A DNA stretch of 64,000 nucleotides from Pegea sp. RAD2-039. Its lineage: Eukaryota; Chordata; Thaliacea; Salpida; Salpidae. The position numbers were made by a program, and so were the translations under genes. Under the pieces are notes generated by a model that saw only the letters and a program-made list of their open reading frames with translations, was not told the origin of the DNA and made no database searches. The DNA lies in contig JAQGEQ010000295.1 of the NCBI GenBank assembly GCA_034620365.1, forward strand, positions 62,001 to 126,000, given 5' to 3'. Shown piece by piece: positions 37,758 through 50,364 of the stretch; positions within the stretch are counted from its first letter, which is position 1; each line of letters opens with the position of its first letter.

Positions 37758-40700
37758 ATTAAAATACCACTTTCCTGTAGTTATAGCAATTGATTGTCTT
37801 TCTTCTGAAAAAACAAGTTGAATGTAATTAAATAAAATTTAACTTCATGCCATGAGAACTTGTATAGTTTTAATTGTTCCTAATTCATTTATCAACTTGC
37901 TTAAAATATTTGTTGTATTAATAAAAATAATTTATGTGGAAGATTCATAGATAAAAAGTCCATTTTTTATAGTTTTAGTCTTGAGTTTATTTATTCAATC
38001 ATACAAATGATAAAAAAAAAACTTGTTATTTATATTATAGTACAGTATAGTATAGTAAAAAATATAAATAAATCTTTAATAAGCAACTATACAACGCTAT
38101 AAGCATTGGAACAACTTTATCTAAATGATATGGTTGAACCACAAAAAAAATTTAGTGAAAATATAGAAATTTTCATAAAAATCAGTAATTTCAGAAAAAA
38201 ACTTATGTATTTGAAGAAATTACCAAAAGTTCATTGAATACTATGAATTACAAATTAATCAGAAACGTTTAAAACTTATAATGAACAAATATAATTTACA
38301 TTATATCTACTTTGCTAATTGAGTTAGCATCAAAAGTAGTATAATCAAATCCATCCAGCCCAAATTAATCAATTAAGTCAGTCAAGTTTAATATACAAAA
38401 TAAAAAATCATTTTTTAGTGCACAGCGATTTGATTGATTTGCAAAAATAAATTTGATAAAGTCAAGATAAAAAGTTTTTATCTCATAGAAATACAGTTTT
38501 TATAGCAGCTTACAAAAATAGATTATAAAGTAGGAAATAAATTTATTTTATAGCTTGCTTAAAGCAATTAATCTAAAAGTAATTACAACAAGTAAAAAAA
38601 ATGATTTAAGAAAATAAAAAAACAATTTTTGATTATTTATTTTTATATAGAATTTTAAGTATTTCAACAATGCTGAAAGACTATCTTGATCAATTTTAAA
38701 AAAAGATTATAAATTTGTTTAAAAGTACAAACAAAATATGTTTAATCTCATCGTTCTAACATAATAAGATAAATTTAAACATAACAACTATAAAAATTAA
38801 AAAATACCAAGAATTACCAAAATAGGTAAGAAATACTGTTAGTATTATAAACTTTGTAGTTTTGTATGAAAACCAGAAGTTCTTTATAAACAACTGATAT
38901 TTTGTTTTCATAACAAAAACACTTTGAAATTTTAAATATTTTAGTTCATAATATTTTAGTTCAAAATATTTATAATTCGAATTTATTTTACTTTTGTACC
39001 AAATTTTATTTAAATTTGTCTGCATAGAAAATTATGAAAAGAAGAGTATACAGAAAATTATTATAAAATAGATAAATCTGATGATAGTTGTAAATATTGT
39101 TTAATTAACACGTACAAAATTAAAATATTTCATTAAACTATAAAACCTTAAATTTAACTAAAATATAATTACAAACTTTTAAAACTTAAAGGTCAATGGA
39201 TTGAACTTGAGTTGACGCAATAAATTAGACTAGTGTCAATCTGTCAAAACGAATAAAATAAATAAAAATAAAATAAAACAATATGTACTACTCCGCGTCT
39301 TATCCGCTTATCAGCTAAAAAATCTTTTTTTTTTAATTTACAAAAAAGTTAATAATGTCAAAAATATACAAATTGGTTCGATATTATTTTAATCTTGCTT
39401 GCTGAATTAACCCAAATCTTTTTATAAGTAATTAGCAACCATTTCCTTATAATCAAACGTCTAAACAATAAAAACTATGATTCATTTTTGTTTGAGAATC
39501 AAATATCAGAAATAAATAATAGCAGACAGTTCGGCTTTCATTAAGATATCACGCGGTTACAGTTGAATGAGCTCGTCTAAGTGCAAGTAAAATGAATTAG
39601 CAAAAATAAAATAGATATTAAAAACAAGGGTTATATTTTTAAAAAAAGTTTAGTTGAAAACAAAAAGTTCCTGAATTAGAGAAACATAACTATCCATTAA
39701 AAATGGAATTTGAAAAACTTTGAATAACATAAATTATTTTCTATAATTTGAGGCTTCTTTTTAATGAAAATATATTGATACTACAAGCATAACTGTAAAT
39801 TGACTTTATGTTAAGGTTTCATTTTATAATTTTTATTTTACATTATTTCGATACTAATTAAAATAAAAATAATATTGTTACTCTTCAAGAGCTAAAACGT
39901 TCTATAGGGTCTTTTATACTAAAATCTTACGGTTATTGTGGAATGATTACATAGTTTAAGCTTTAATATGGTAGCTATTTTTAGATATAAGAAATCACAA
40001 AAAACCTTTTAGATAAAATAACATCAGACTATTATTAGATTCTCTGGGTCAAAACAGAAACACAAATTGGTGGTTTATATATTTATTCTGAGTTAGATAT
40101 AAATTAGTGTTTTAAATCAACTTGGAAAATAATGTTGAACATAAAAAAACGTTTCATGCTCATTATTAAACCAGCCCAAAGGTAGAAAATTAAGTCAGTC
40201 ACGCTGAGTGAAACTTCATTAATGAAGTACATTTCTAAAAATTGTACAAAGTCTTCTGCAATTTATGAAATAAATTTCAAAAAATAAACAACTGAAAGTT
40301 AACAAAATAATGCAAGCAACATATAATAAGAAGCTTTATTTTTATACAATCAGTGATTTTTGTTTTTTTAACGACAACAAAATAAGTTATTGGTGAACCT
40401 TATATAACTGAATAAGATATTGAATATAATGTTTTGAAGTTTCTTGGTTTTTGATAAAGTATACCTGTAAAAATAAAGAAAACTTAAGGATTTTTGATAA
40501 TATACTTTTAATTAAAGATTTTTCAAACTGTTATTTATAATTTGTTGCTCAATATTTACTGGTGTTTATAAAATTTAATAATAACATAATATTAAAACTA
40601 ATTATATATTTATTTTTTCGACCTTGTGATTTATGAATTATATTGTACATAACTGCAGCTTGGCTCTAAGCCTTTAAACAATTTTCTCCAATATATCGTT

Positions 40701-40759
40701 GCGCTAAGCTAAAAAAAAAGCATTAATTTAACAGAATGTACAACTTTATTCAAAACATT
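37758..40759. other. Upstream region of the minus Crypton-derived gene
   Basis: It contains the inverted promoter-like block at 39.49-39.58 kb. The rest is AT-rich without a supported exon. Weak similarity to 31.0-32.4 kb marks it as the other arm of the inverted duplication. Confidence 0.5.
39488..39585 (-). promoter_or_regulatory. Promoter-like block, inverted copy
   Basis: On the minus strand it reads TTCAACTGTAA, then GATATTTGATTCTCAAA, in the same order and spacing as at 30.92-31.02 kb. Confidence 0.45.
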
Positions 40760-42428
40760 TTAATAACCATATTTTTCAAAAGCAATATTTGAAGGCTGAA
40801 TTGTTGATGAAACACGAGGGGTGTCAAAGCCTTCGCTGAATTCTGTTATGAGGTTCTTCTGAATTAATATCGTTTTCTCTGATTAAAAAGTTTCACAAAG
40901 TTACACTTTGTTAAATATTAATTGCTTTTAAGAGGTTCATATTGTAGCTATTTGATAAAAACTTTATTTAAATCAGTCCTTATTTTATTTAAAATGTTTG
41001 TTATGTTTTTAAAAAATTATTGAGAAGTAACTTTTAATAAATAAAATACTAGTAGAATAATTTTCATTTCCAAAAAGAAGATATAAAACTTAATCTAAAC
41101 CAAAGTGAAACATAAAATTAATTACAAAAAAAGATTTGATGCAATTACCTATTCTCGGATCATGGGTTTTGTTGAGAGTATATAAATGTCCAACAACAGC
41201 ATCACCGCTAAAATTTTTTAAATGCTTTACTTTTTGTCATGTTGATACTTCTACCAAAGAAAAATGATTAAATTTTGTTGATTTCATAGTAAAGAATATT
41301 TTATAGAACTTTAAGAGATACGAAATATCTTCTACTTGCCAAATAAACTAAAAAATTTATTTTAAGCAGTGTTTATTTATAGTTGAGTTTTACCTAGCTC
41401 CTGAATAAGTCTAGGTTTTTCTTGAGTTTTTCTAATATATTCTTCCTAATTGTAGCTGTCTGCATCATCCAACAGTTTAGGATCAGTTAGAGTCTTTTTG
41501 GGATCAGAATCATTAGAGATATCAGCTTAAGAAAAACAAAAGTGATTTAGACACTAATATAATTGTCTATGCAAATGAAAGCTAAATCATACTATTTGAA
41601 AGAATTTTAAAAAGTTTCCATAAAATCAAAAAGTAGAGTCGAAAGAAATTTATAATCATGAATGATATTTTGTATATTATGAAAAACAAACATTTAATCT
41701 GTTATTAGAAGAATAAGTGAATAATTTAAGATGTAAACTTATTTTAGGCATACAAAATTGTGTTTGAAGTCTTGTAACCTTCTTTAAAGTTACATCTAAA
41801 ATTATTATCAACAAATTTTATCAAACAGGAATTGTTATAATTATTATTATAATTATTATTTTTACTAACACACATACGTGTTTGAGAAGAGTAATAAGCT
41901 GATAATTGAGCTTTTTACTTACTTTCACTTGTCATTGAACAGTTAGGTATGTCCTTGTTAGTCATTGCTTTAGCTTAAAACAAGAAAGATAAGTTGATTG
42001 AAAAGAACAAAACAAAAAGCTGAATGTTGATTGCTCAAGTACAAAGCAGTAATAAGTCTCATAGAGAATATTTCGTAAAATTTATGAAACATTCATGAAT
42101 TTTAAATATTTTACAAATTACATAAACACAGTTGTAAACAATTACATTTTTTTATTCTGCTTTGAAAGTCTCATAGATTTTTATACTTTTTTTAATTTTT
42201 TTCAAAAATAATCATTACGATAGATAATTGTTAGATATCAACTTCTTATCTTAAGCTATTTTGAATTTGAAAACCTGTAGATTACTTTTTTAAACAACAC
42301 GTATAAGACCTTTTCTAAAAATATTTGAAAATCTTAATTTCGAAATGGAACTTTTTAACTTGTTTCAGTTTACCTTTTAATTTGTTTTCTGATTTTATTT
42401 CTTGGTTGAATCTTTTATCTCTAGCCAT
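40760..42428 (-). pseudogene. Gene D: single-cassette relative, interrupted
   Basis: On the minus strand, exon 1 is 42428-42374 (MARDKRFNQEIKSENKLK, 55 nt as in gene A). The only cassette is 41973-41878 or, with an internal GTAAGT, 41973-41923. The acidic exon is 41525-41394, then 41250-41149 and 40878-40760 (FEKYGY then TAA). The full cassette has an in-frame TAA, which the internal donor would avoid while keeping phase 1. The acidic exon has a TAG and the next exon a TGA where gene E has Glu and Arg. A peptide of about 60 residues could still be made. Confidence 0.65.
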
Positions 42429-43059
42429 TTTTGTTAAAATTCTAACGGATTATTGTAGTCTGATGAAAAAACTCTTAACAAAATTGTTTGCACATTTCAT
42501 CATATAATTTCAAGACGACAAAAATTAAAATTCATCGATATCATGAAAATGAAAAATGTTTATCAAGTCCTTCATTGTATTTTATCCTCTACTTAGTTTT
42601 TGATATAAGCAATCAAATTAAAAATCTTCAATTAGTGATTATACAAAAAATCTGAATAATTTCTAAAATTTTCGTTTAAAAATCTTGGTTAATCCATAGG
42701 TAACAAAATAAAAATATATTTTAAGAGTCTAAAAACTGGAAATGAAAGAAATTACCTTTTATATCATTGTTTTACATGGTGAAAATTAATTCGAATCTAA
42801 AAGCAAAAATTTTAGCTTAAATTAACAAATTAAAGTTACATAATAAACTAATAAATTACGGCTTATACTGGATATCATCAAAACAATTAAATCTCTAATC
42901 CAACATAGTAAAAAACAGCTAAGTCTTTCCTATTTATACAAACCAGTTTTCATAATAAAAATTAAAAAAAATCGGTCAGATATAAAGTTCCTTTATACAT
43001 AGCTTTTGAATACTTTCTCATTATCATAAGTCTATAATTTTGCTTCAGACTTAGATGAA

Positions 43060-43095
43060 GTTTTCTTTGAGAGTCAAATATCAGAAATACAAGAC
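43060..43095 (-). promoter_or_regulatory. TTTGACTCTCAAAG-type block before gene D
   Basis: On the minus strand it matches GATATTTGATTCTCAAA (one base changed), about 650 bp upstream of the ATG. The same distance is seen for E (46.85-46.88 kb). Confidence 0.35.
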
Positions 43096-43539
43096 CACTG
43101 AAATGTTTTCTCAATAATTATTTTAAATGTGTTTCTTATATTTAAATATGCAAGTATAAGTGTAAGTAATTTAAAGTAGCAAGAACAATAATACATATTA
43201 CGAAGAATATAGATTTTGATTGACTTCTAGCCGGTGTTGTAAAAAGAACGTTATTCATTCTGCTTGTAATTTGTCAAAATTCAGTAAAAACAGTCTAAAA
43301 AAAGCATTTTAATTACTTATGTAAGAATGTTTCTTAGTATCAATCAATAAATGCTTACTGCTAAACCTATTTATAAATATTTTACTGTAATTTTGTAAGT
43401 TACAAAATGCAAATTAACTCTAACAATTTTCAATAAGCTTTTAAAGAATTGTCTTCATATATATATTTGTGGTAGACCAAAAAAATAGCAGTAATTTAAT
43501 AGTATGTTAATCAAACGAATAGCAAAAAAAATAAAAGCT

Positions 43540-44250
43540 TTTTTCGCAAAAGCTTGAAGGCTGAAATGTTGATGAAACACGAGGATTGTCTAAGTCTATG
43601 CTGAACTCGGTTATAAGGTTCTTCTGAATTAATATCGTTTTCTCTGCTTAAACGAGATACAAAAAAGATTTTTTCAGTCTTAAAAGTGAATTATTATTTA
43701 GCTATTTAAACATAACTTAAATTATTCCGTCTTTTTTTTATTAACAATGTTTGGTTTACAAGTAAAAAAGTTATTTACAATCATGTGTATTTACAGCAGT
43801 TTTTATTTAACTTAAAATCTAAGTAAAACAAGTACTAGCTATGCAAAGAGTTGACGAAATTACTTATTCTTGCGTGGGTTTAATAATGTAAAAGAATATA
43901 CAAATTTGCAAAAGAATTATCATCTTTGAACATTAAATCCTCTACTTTTTTCCAGTTGATGCTTCTATCATAAAAAGTGTTATTTCATATCATTAGTTTC
44001 ACAGAATATAATTTTTCATACAATTTTTTGAGACACGAAAAATCCATTAACAGCAAAAAAACTCAATGGTTCGATTTAAATAAGTTTAATAGATTTTTAT
44101 TTATGATAGATTTTTACCTAGTTCCTAAAGTAATCTAGGTTTTTTTTCAAGCTTGTCTAATGTTTTCGTTTTCCTTGGAACTGTCGGCATCATCTGTCAT
44201 TTTAGGATCAGTTAGAGTTCTTTCAGGATTAGATTCGGTGGAGCTTTCAG
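43540..44250 (-). pseudogene. Gene F: 3' remnant of a cassette-family copy
   Basis: On the minus strand it has an acidic exon (44250-44118, ESSTESNPERTLTDPKMTDD, then an in-frame TGA), an exon at about 43.97-43.87 kb beginning EASTGK and interrupted, and the exon at about 43.65-43.54 kb (NPRVSSTFQPSS-like). No exon 1 or cassette was found. Confidence 0.6.
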
Positions 44251-44553
44251 CTAAAGAAAAATACAAGTTATTTAGAAACTTACATATTAATTATAAAAAT
44301 CAAACCACCAAACTGTTTTAAAGAATTTTAAACATATAAAATTAAAATAAAAGTCTATAGAAATAAAATTCATTTTTTTGATGTGATGCTATAAGAATAA
44401 CTAATTTTATATTTGCTACATCTACTTAGTGATTTAAGAAATACATTACATTACTGCAGCATGGTTTTAAACAAATTTGCGCAATTATATCGTTGCGCTA
44501 AGCTAAAAACAAAGCATTAATTTGACAGAAGATAAAACTTTATTCAAAACATT

Positions 44554-46211
44554 TTAATAACCATATTTTTGAAAACCAATATTTGAAGGCTGAATTGTTG
44601 ATGAAACACGAGGGGTGTCAAAGTCTTTGCTGAATTCTGTTATGAGGTTCTTCTGAATTAATATCGTTTTCTCTGATTAAAAAGTTACACAAAGTTTCAC
44701 TTTGTTAAATATTGCTTGCTTTTAAAAGGTTCACATTTTGGCTATTTGAAAAAAAAACTTTATTTAAATTAGTCCTTATTTTATTTAAAATGTTTGTTAT
44801 GTTTTTAAAAAATTATTGAGAAGTAACTTTTAATAAATAAGATATGGAGGTTATTTGTATATTTATTTTCAGTTAGTAAATATTAACTTAATCTAAACCA
44901 AAGTGAAACATAAAATTAATTACAAAAAAAGATTTGATGCAATTACTTATTCTCGGATCATGGGTTTTGTTGAGAGTATATAGATTTCCAACAACAGCAT
45001 CACCGCTAAAATTTGTTAAATGCTTTACTTTTTGTCTTGTTGATACTTCTACTATAGAAAAAATGATTAGATTTTGTTGCTTTCATAGTAAAGAATATTT
45101 TATAGAATTTTCAGAGATACAAAATATCTTCTACTTGCCAAATAAACTAAAAATTTTATTTTAAACCATGACTATTTATAGTTGAGTTTTACCTAGCTCC
45201 TGAATAAGTCTAGGTTTTTCTTGAGTTTTTCTAATATTTTCTTCTTCATTGGAGCTGTCTACATCATCCAACATTTCGGGATCAGTTAGGGTTTTTTTGG
45301 GATCAGAATCATTAGACATATCAGCTTAAGAAAAACAAAAGTGATATAGACACTAATATAATTGTCTATAAAAATGAAAGCTAAATCATACTATTTGAAA
45401 GAATTTTAAAAAGTTTCCATAAAATCAAAAAGTAGAGTCGAAAGAAAATTATAATCATGAATTCTATTTTGTATATTATAAAACTCAAGTATTTAATCTG
45501 ATATTAAAAAAATAAGTGAATAATTTAAGATGTAAACTTATTTTAGGCATACAAAATTGTGTTTGAAGCCATGTAACCTTTTTTGAAGTTCCATCTAAAA
45601 TTATTATCAACAAATCTTATCGAACAGGAATTGTTATAATTATTATTATAATTATTATTTTCTAATATTACACTTACATGTTTGAGAAGAGTTATTAGCT
45701 GATAATTGAGCTTGTTCCATACTTTCACTTGTCATTGAACAGTCAGGTAATTCCTTGTTGGTCATGGCTTTAGCTTAAAACAAAAAAGATAAATTGATTG
45801 AAAAGAACAAAACAAAAAGCTGAATGTTGATTGCTCAAGTACAAAGCAGTAATAGGTCTCATAGAAAATATTCAGTAAAATTTATGAAACATTCATGAAT
45901 TTTCAACATTTTACAAATTACATAAACACAGTTGTAAACAATTACATTTTTTTATTCTGCTATCAAAGTCTCATAAAGTTTTACACTTTTTTAAATTTTT
46001 TATCAAAAATAATCATTACGATAGATAACTGTTAGATATCAATTTCTAATCTTAAGTTAATTTGAATTTGAAAACCTGTAATTAAGTTTTTTAAACAACA
46101 TGTATAATACCTTTTCTAGAAATTTTTGAAAATATTAACTTCGAGATAGAACTTTACCTTTTAGTTTGTTTTCTAATTTTATTTCTTGGTTGAATTTCTT
46201 ATTTCTTGCTA
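44554..46211 (-). CDS. Gene E: single-cassette family member, nearly intact
   Basis: On the minus strand, exon 1 is 46211-46157 (ARNKKFNQEIKLENKLK, with ATA at the expected start). The cassette is 45773-45678 (KAMTNKELPDCSMTSESMEQ). The acidic exon is 45324-45193 (LTDPEMLDDVDSSNEEEN), then 45048-44947 (RQKVKHLTNFSGDAVVGN) and 44672-44554 (LITEFSKDFDTPRVSSTIQ, ending QKYGY, TAA). Lengths of the first four exons equal those of gene A and all phases agree, giving 167 codons with no internal stop. The single cassette keeps T-N, C-S, QAQ and the terminal S-S pattern but has lost NVYQ. ATG codons within the cassette could serve as start. Confidence 0.6.
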
Positions 46212-46844
46212 TTTGGTTAAAATTCTAACGGATTATTGTAGTCTGATGAAAAAACTCTTAATAAAATTGTTTGCACATTTCATCATATAATTTCAAGACG
46301 ACAAAAATTAAAATTCATCGATATCATGGATATTAAAAATGTTTATTAAATTCTTCATTGTATTTTATCCTCTACTTAGTTTTTGATAAAATCAATCAAT
46401 TTAAAAATCTTCAATTAGTGATTATACAAAAAATGTAAAAATATTCTAAATTTAAGCTTCAAAATCATGTTCAATCAGTAGGTAACCTAATAAAAATATC
46501 TTAGGAAAGTCTACAAGCTGGAAATGAAAGAAATTACCTTTTATATCATGGTGAAAAATATTTTGAATATAAAAGCAAAAATTTTAGCTTAAATTAAGAA
46601 ATTAAAGTTACATAATAAATTAATAAGTTACGGCTTATACTAGTTATCATCAAAACAATTAAATCTCTAATCCAACATAGTAGAAAATAGCTAAGTCTTT
46701 CCTATAAATACAAAACGGTTTTCATAATAAAAATAGAAAAAAATCGGTCAGATATAAAGTTTCTTTATACAGAGCTTTTGAATAGTTTCTCATTATCATA
46801 AGTCTATTTAAGCGAAACCATAATTTTGTTTAAGACTTAGATGA

Positions 46845-46882
46845 ACTTTTCTTTGAGAATCAAATTTCAGATGTACAGGACA
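46845..46882 (-). promoter_or_regulatory. TTTGATTCTCAAAG block before gene E
   Basis: It matches the block before D and before both Crypton-derived genes; it is about 650 bp from the start of exon 1. Confidence 0.35.
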
Positions 46883-47229
46883 ACTGAAAAGTTTTCTCAA
46901 TAATTCTTTTAAATGTCTTGCTTATATTTAAAAAACAAGTATAAGTGTAAGTAATCAAAAATATCAAGAACAATAATACATTTTACGAAGAATATAGATT
47001 TTTGATTGAATTCTGCCATTGTTGAAATAAAAATGTTATTCATTCTGCTTGTAATTTGTAAAAACTCAGTAAAAACATTCTGAAAAAAGCATATAAATTA
47101 GTTTTAAAGAAGCGTGTACAGAATTGTCTTCATGTAGAAACTTGTGCTAGACCAAGAAATAGCAATAATTTAATAGTATGTTAATCAAACGAATAGCGAA
47201 AAAAGCTTTTACTTTTTTCGCAATAGTTT

Positions 47230-48092
47230 GAAGGCGGATATAATGATGAAACACGAGGGGTGCCCAAGTCTATGCTGAATTCTGTTATAAAGTTTATTCT
47301 AAGAACATTTTTAAATCCTCTACTTTTTTCCAGTTGATGTTTCTATCATAAAAAGTGTTATTTTATATCATTAGTTTCACAGAATAGAATTTTTCATACA
47401 ATTTTTTAAGACACGAAAAATCCATTAACAGCAAAAAAACTAAATGGTTCGATTTAAATAAAATTTAATAAATTTTTATTCATGATAGATTTTTACCTAG
47501 TTCCTGAAGTAATCTAGGTTTTTTTCAAGCTTGTCTAATGTTTTCGTTTTTCTTGGAGCTGCCGGCATCATCTGTTATTTTAGGATCGGTTAGAGTTCTT
47601 TCAGGATCAGAGTCGGTTGAGCTTTAAGCTAAATAAAAATACAAGTTATTTAGAAACTTACATATTAATTATAAAAATAAAGCCACCAAACTGTTTTATA
47701 GAATTCAAGAGATATAAAAATAAAATAAAAGTCTATAAATATAAAATTCATTCTATTGATGTGATGCTATAAGAATAAGTATAACGTTTAAAATGTATTT
47801 AAAACTATTTTGGGCATACAGAGTTGTACTTGAAGTCTTGAAGCTTTATTTGAAGGTTCATCAAAAATTTATTCGACATTTAATATCAATAATTTATTTT
47901 TTTTTAAATGATAACCAAATACTTTATTCTTATTCAAACTGTTATAAAAGAAAATTAATTTACAATTTATCTACTTTGTTTATAATCATTCCGTTCCTTA
48001 AAAACTTCTCTGTTTGAGAAGAGTGATAAGCTGTTAGCTGGGTTTTTTTCTTATTGAATAACCAGCATTAGTGAGGTTGGTTGAAGCCCTAG
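47230..48092 (-). pseudogene. Gene G: decayed cassette-family copy
   Basis: On the minus strand, the cassette (48092 to about 48000) begins RASTNLTNAGYS and then shifts frame before a QL-AYHSSQT-like end. The acidic exon (about 47630-47497) is frameshifted, and the last exon (about 47.30-47.22 kb) retains only the stretch around TPRVSS. F and G correspond to each other as D and E do, so a block of roughly 3.4-3.8 kb holding two copies was duplicated. Confidence 0.6.
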
Positions 48093-50090
48093 CTTAAAAC
48101 AAAACAGATAATTTGTTTCTACTAACTAGATAAATACAACCTTTTCGGATGCATTGAAAAGAACAAAACAGAAAGCTGAATGTTAATTACTCAAATACAA
48201 ATAAGTAATCTGATTAACAATAACCATTTATATTTAATCAACAAGCAATAATCTATGCTTTGTAAGTTTTATTATTGCGATAGCTTAAGGAGTAAATGAC
48301 TTTTTTAGTTTATATCCAACAACGTAAAACCAGGAAAAAAACTTATTTTCGAGTTTTGATGCATTTTATGAACAAGTTAAAAAAAGATAAGAAAATAATT
48401 GCTGAAAAATTGTTAGAAATCTAACTACAGAGCAGTTATCACTAAATAAATGTGATTTAAATGAGTAGCTTCATTTATCAAAAACTTTAATTAATTACAC
48501 TTAATTTTTATAAGTTGTTGACATTAACATATTCTACGTATTATTTTACAGAAAAAGAGATTTAGTTTAAAATAATTTGAACACCTTGGTACAGAAAGAA
48601 GATATAGAAAATGCTTAAAGTAATTTATTCACATTTTCGAGCCAAAGGTTTTTTGTAGGACTGCTTTCGTTTAGTGTCCTGTTTAGTTTTAAAAATTCAA
48701 TCTATAAACTGTTAAATAAATTCAACAAGCTAAATATTATAAGACAGTTACTTTAATTTTCGTTTGAATCTATTTCTAGATTTATTTGATTAAATTTTAT
48801 TCATGTTTTAGAAATTCGTAGCATAACAGTTTCTAAAAACTAATTATGAAATATTTTGTTTTTAGTGGTAGTATACCAAGTGTGCAATTATATTAAATCA
48901 TTGATATTAATTTTATAAAAATCAAGATATAATAATTAGAGAAAAAAGTACCTAATTTTTTATGAAATAAGATTTTTTTAAAGAATTTTTTTGAATTTAT
49001 TAATAATCGAAATCAAACGCAGGAGTGTCAAATAAGCATTATTTATAGAATCATTGTGCTGAGAGCCTTTTTAGTTTTAAATTTGGAGATTTTTTTTCAC
49101 TAAGCAGAGTTTGGTTAATTTATGGTAAAAACGATTAGTTATTAGATAATCTAAAATTTTAAAGAAAAAAGTATTTTTAAAAGTATAGCTTTTTTTTCAA
49201 AGACAATAAAAAAAATAGATGATAGTTTTTGATAGAAAGGTTTTACTTTGTGCTTCAGTATTGTATAAATAATAAGGTTATTTATATTAATTTTAATATA
49301 TTATTTATAAATTTGAATAAAATTTATTAGCAAAGTTAGTATGGCTATAAATAATTTTAAATTAGATAAATAAAATTATAAATAAATTTTAATTATTTAT
49401 AGTTAAATAATTATTAAGAATATGGATAATTTTCTAATAAGTTATTTAGCATATTTACTCTATAAATCTAAGTAATAAGCTTGTAAACAAATTATTAAAT
49501 CAGATAAACTATTATTATAGATCTATTCTGATAAAAAGTTCTGATCATAGTTGATTATAAAAATTTTCAACGGATTAATGGTATTATGATAAATTTTATA
49601 TATAGCATGAAATACCTTTATTGAAATTTGGAAATATTTATATTTTTTTGGTTCATGACACTATCTTTTAAAATATCATAGAATTATATTTAGCATATAT
49701 TCGTTTTTTTTTCTTTTTAAAGGTAGAGATTTTTATCTTATATGTTTATCAACAGTTATTTTTAGTTTATATTATAAAAATATGTTGTATTATCTCTTAT
49801 AACAACAAATCAGAATTATTTATATAAGAAATATAATTTCAATTAACTCACTATAATTAATTTAAACTATTAATAGTTGAAAAATTTTTGTTATTTTATT
49901 TATTTTTTGATTAATTTACTTTTAATTTATATGAAAAAGTTAACAAATTTTTGTCTAGTTTTGAATATTGGCTTTTTTGTTTGAATTATTTACCAGATAT
50001 ATATAGTTTTAAATTCAAATTGAAATTAAATTTTAAATTAATACTATTTTTATAAAAATTTTTCTAACCTTTTTTCAGGATTCCGTTTTT
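48093..50090. other. Gene-free, very AT-rich stretch
   Basis: Long runs of A/T and TAATTATAA-like simple sequence, mainly in 48.9-50.0 kb. I see no exon, RNA gene or repeat shared with the family clusters. Confidence 0.6.
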
Positions 50091-50100
50091 ATATAAAAAA

Positions 50101-50364
50101 ATGCTAGTTATTACTGAACCACCAAACGAAATGTACTTAAACTATGAGTGTAATCCCCACTCTACGATTAAGGAGCTAAAGGATTTCTTAGAAAATGAGG
50201 TTGGAGTTCAGTGCAACAATAACCATTTTTATGATCAAAGATTTCGTGCCATCAATCTTGAAGATGAAATCAACCTACTACTGCGGGACATTGGTATAGA
50301 TGACAACAGCATCATCCTTGTTTCACAAGCTCAATTTCTAAACGGATTCTGTATCCATTTATGA
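50101..50364 (+). CDS. Ubiquitin-like (beta-grasp) small protein
   Basis: A single-exon frame of 87 residues in otherwise empty DNA, with an A-rich context before the ATG and AATAAA (50365-50370) right after the TGA. The order of strands and helix fits ubiquitin: MLVITEPP at the start, the helix STIKELKDFLENEVG, then FYDQRF in place of the I-F-G-K loop, and LLLRDIGIDDNSIILV matching the L-x-D-Y-x-I...I-x-L-V end. No C-terminal Gly-Gly is present, so it is not a conjugated modifier. It could be a lone UBL domain or the first exon of a longer protein. Family not assigned. Confidence 0.55.
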   Translation: MLVITEPPNEMYLNYECNPHSTIKELKDFLENEVGVQCNNNHFYDQRFRAINLEDEINLLLRDIGIDDNSIILVSQAQFLNGFCIHL

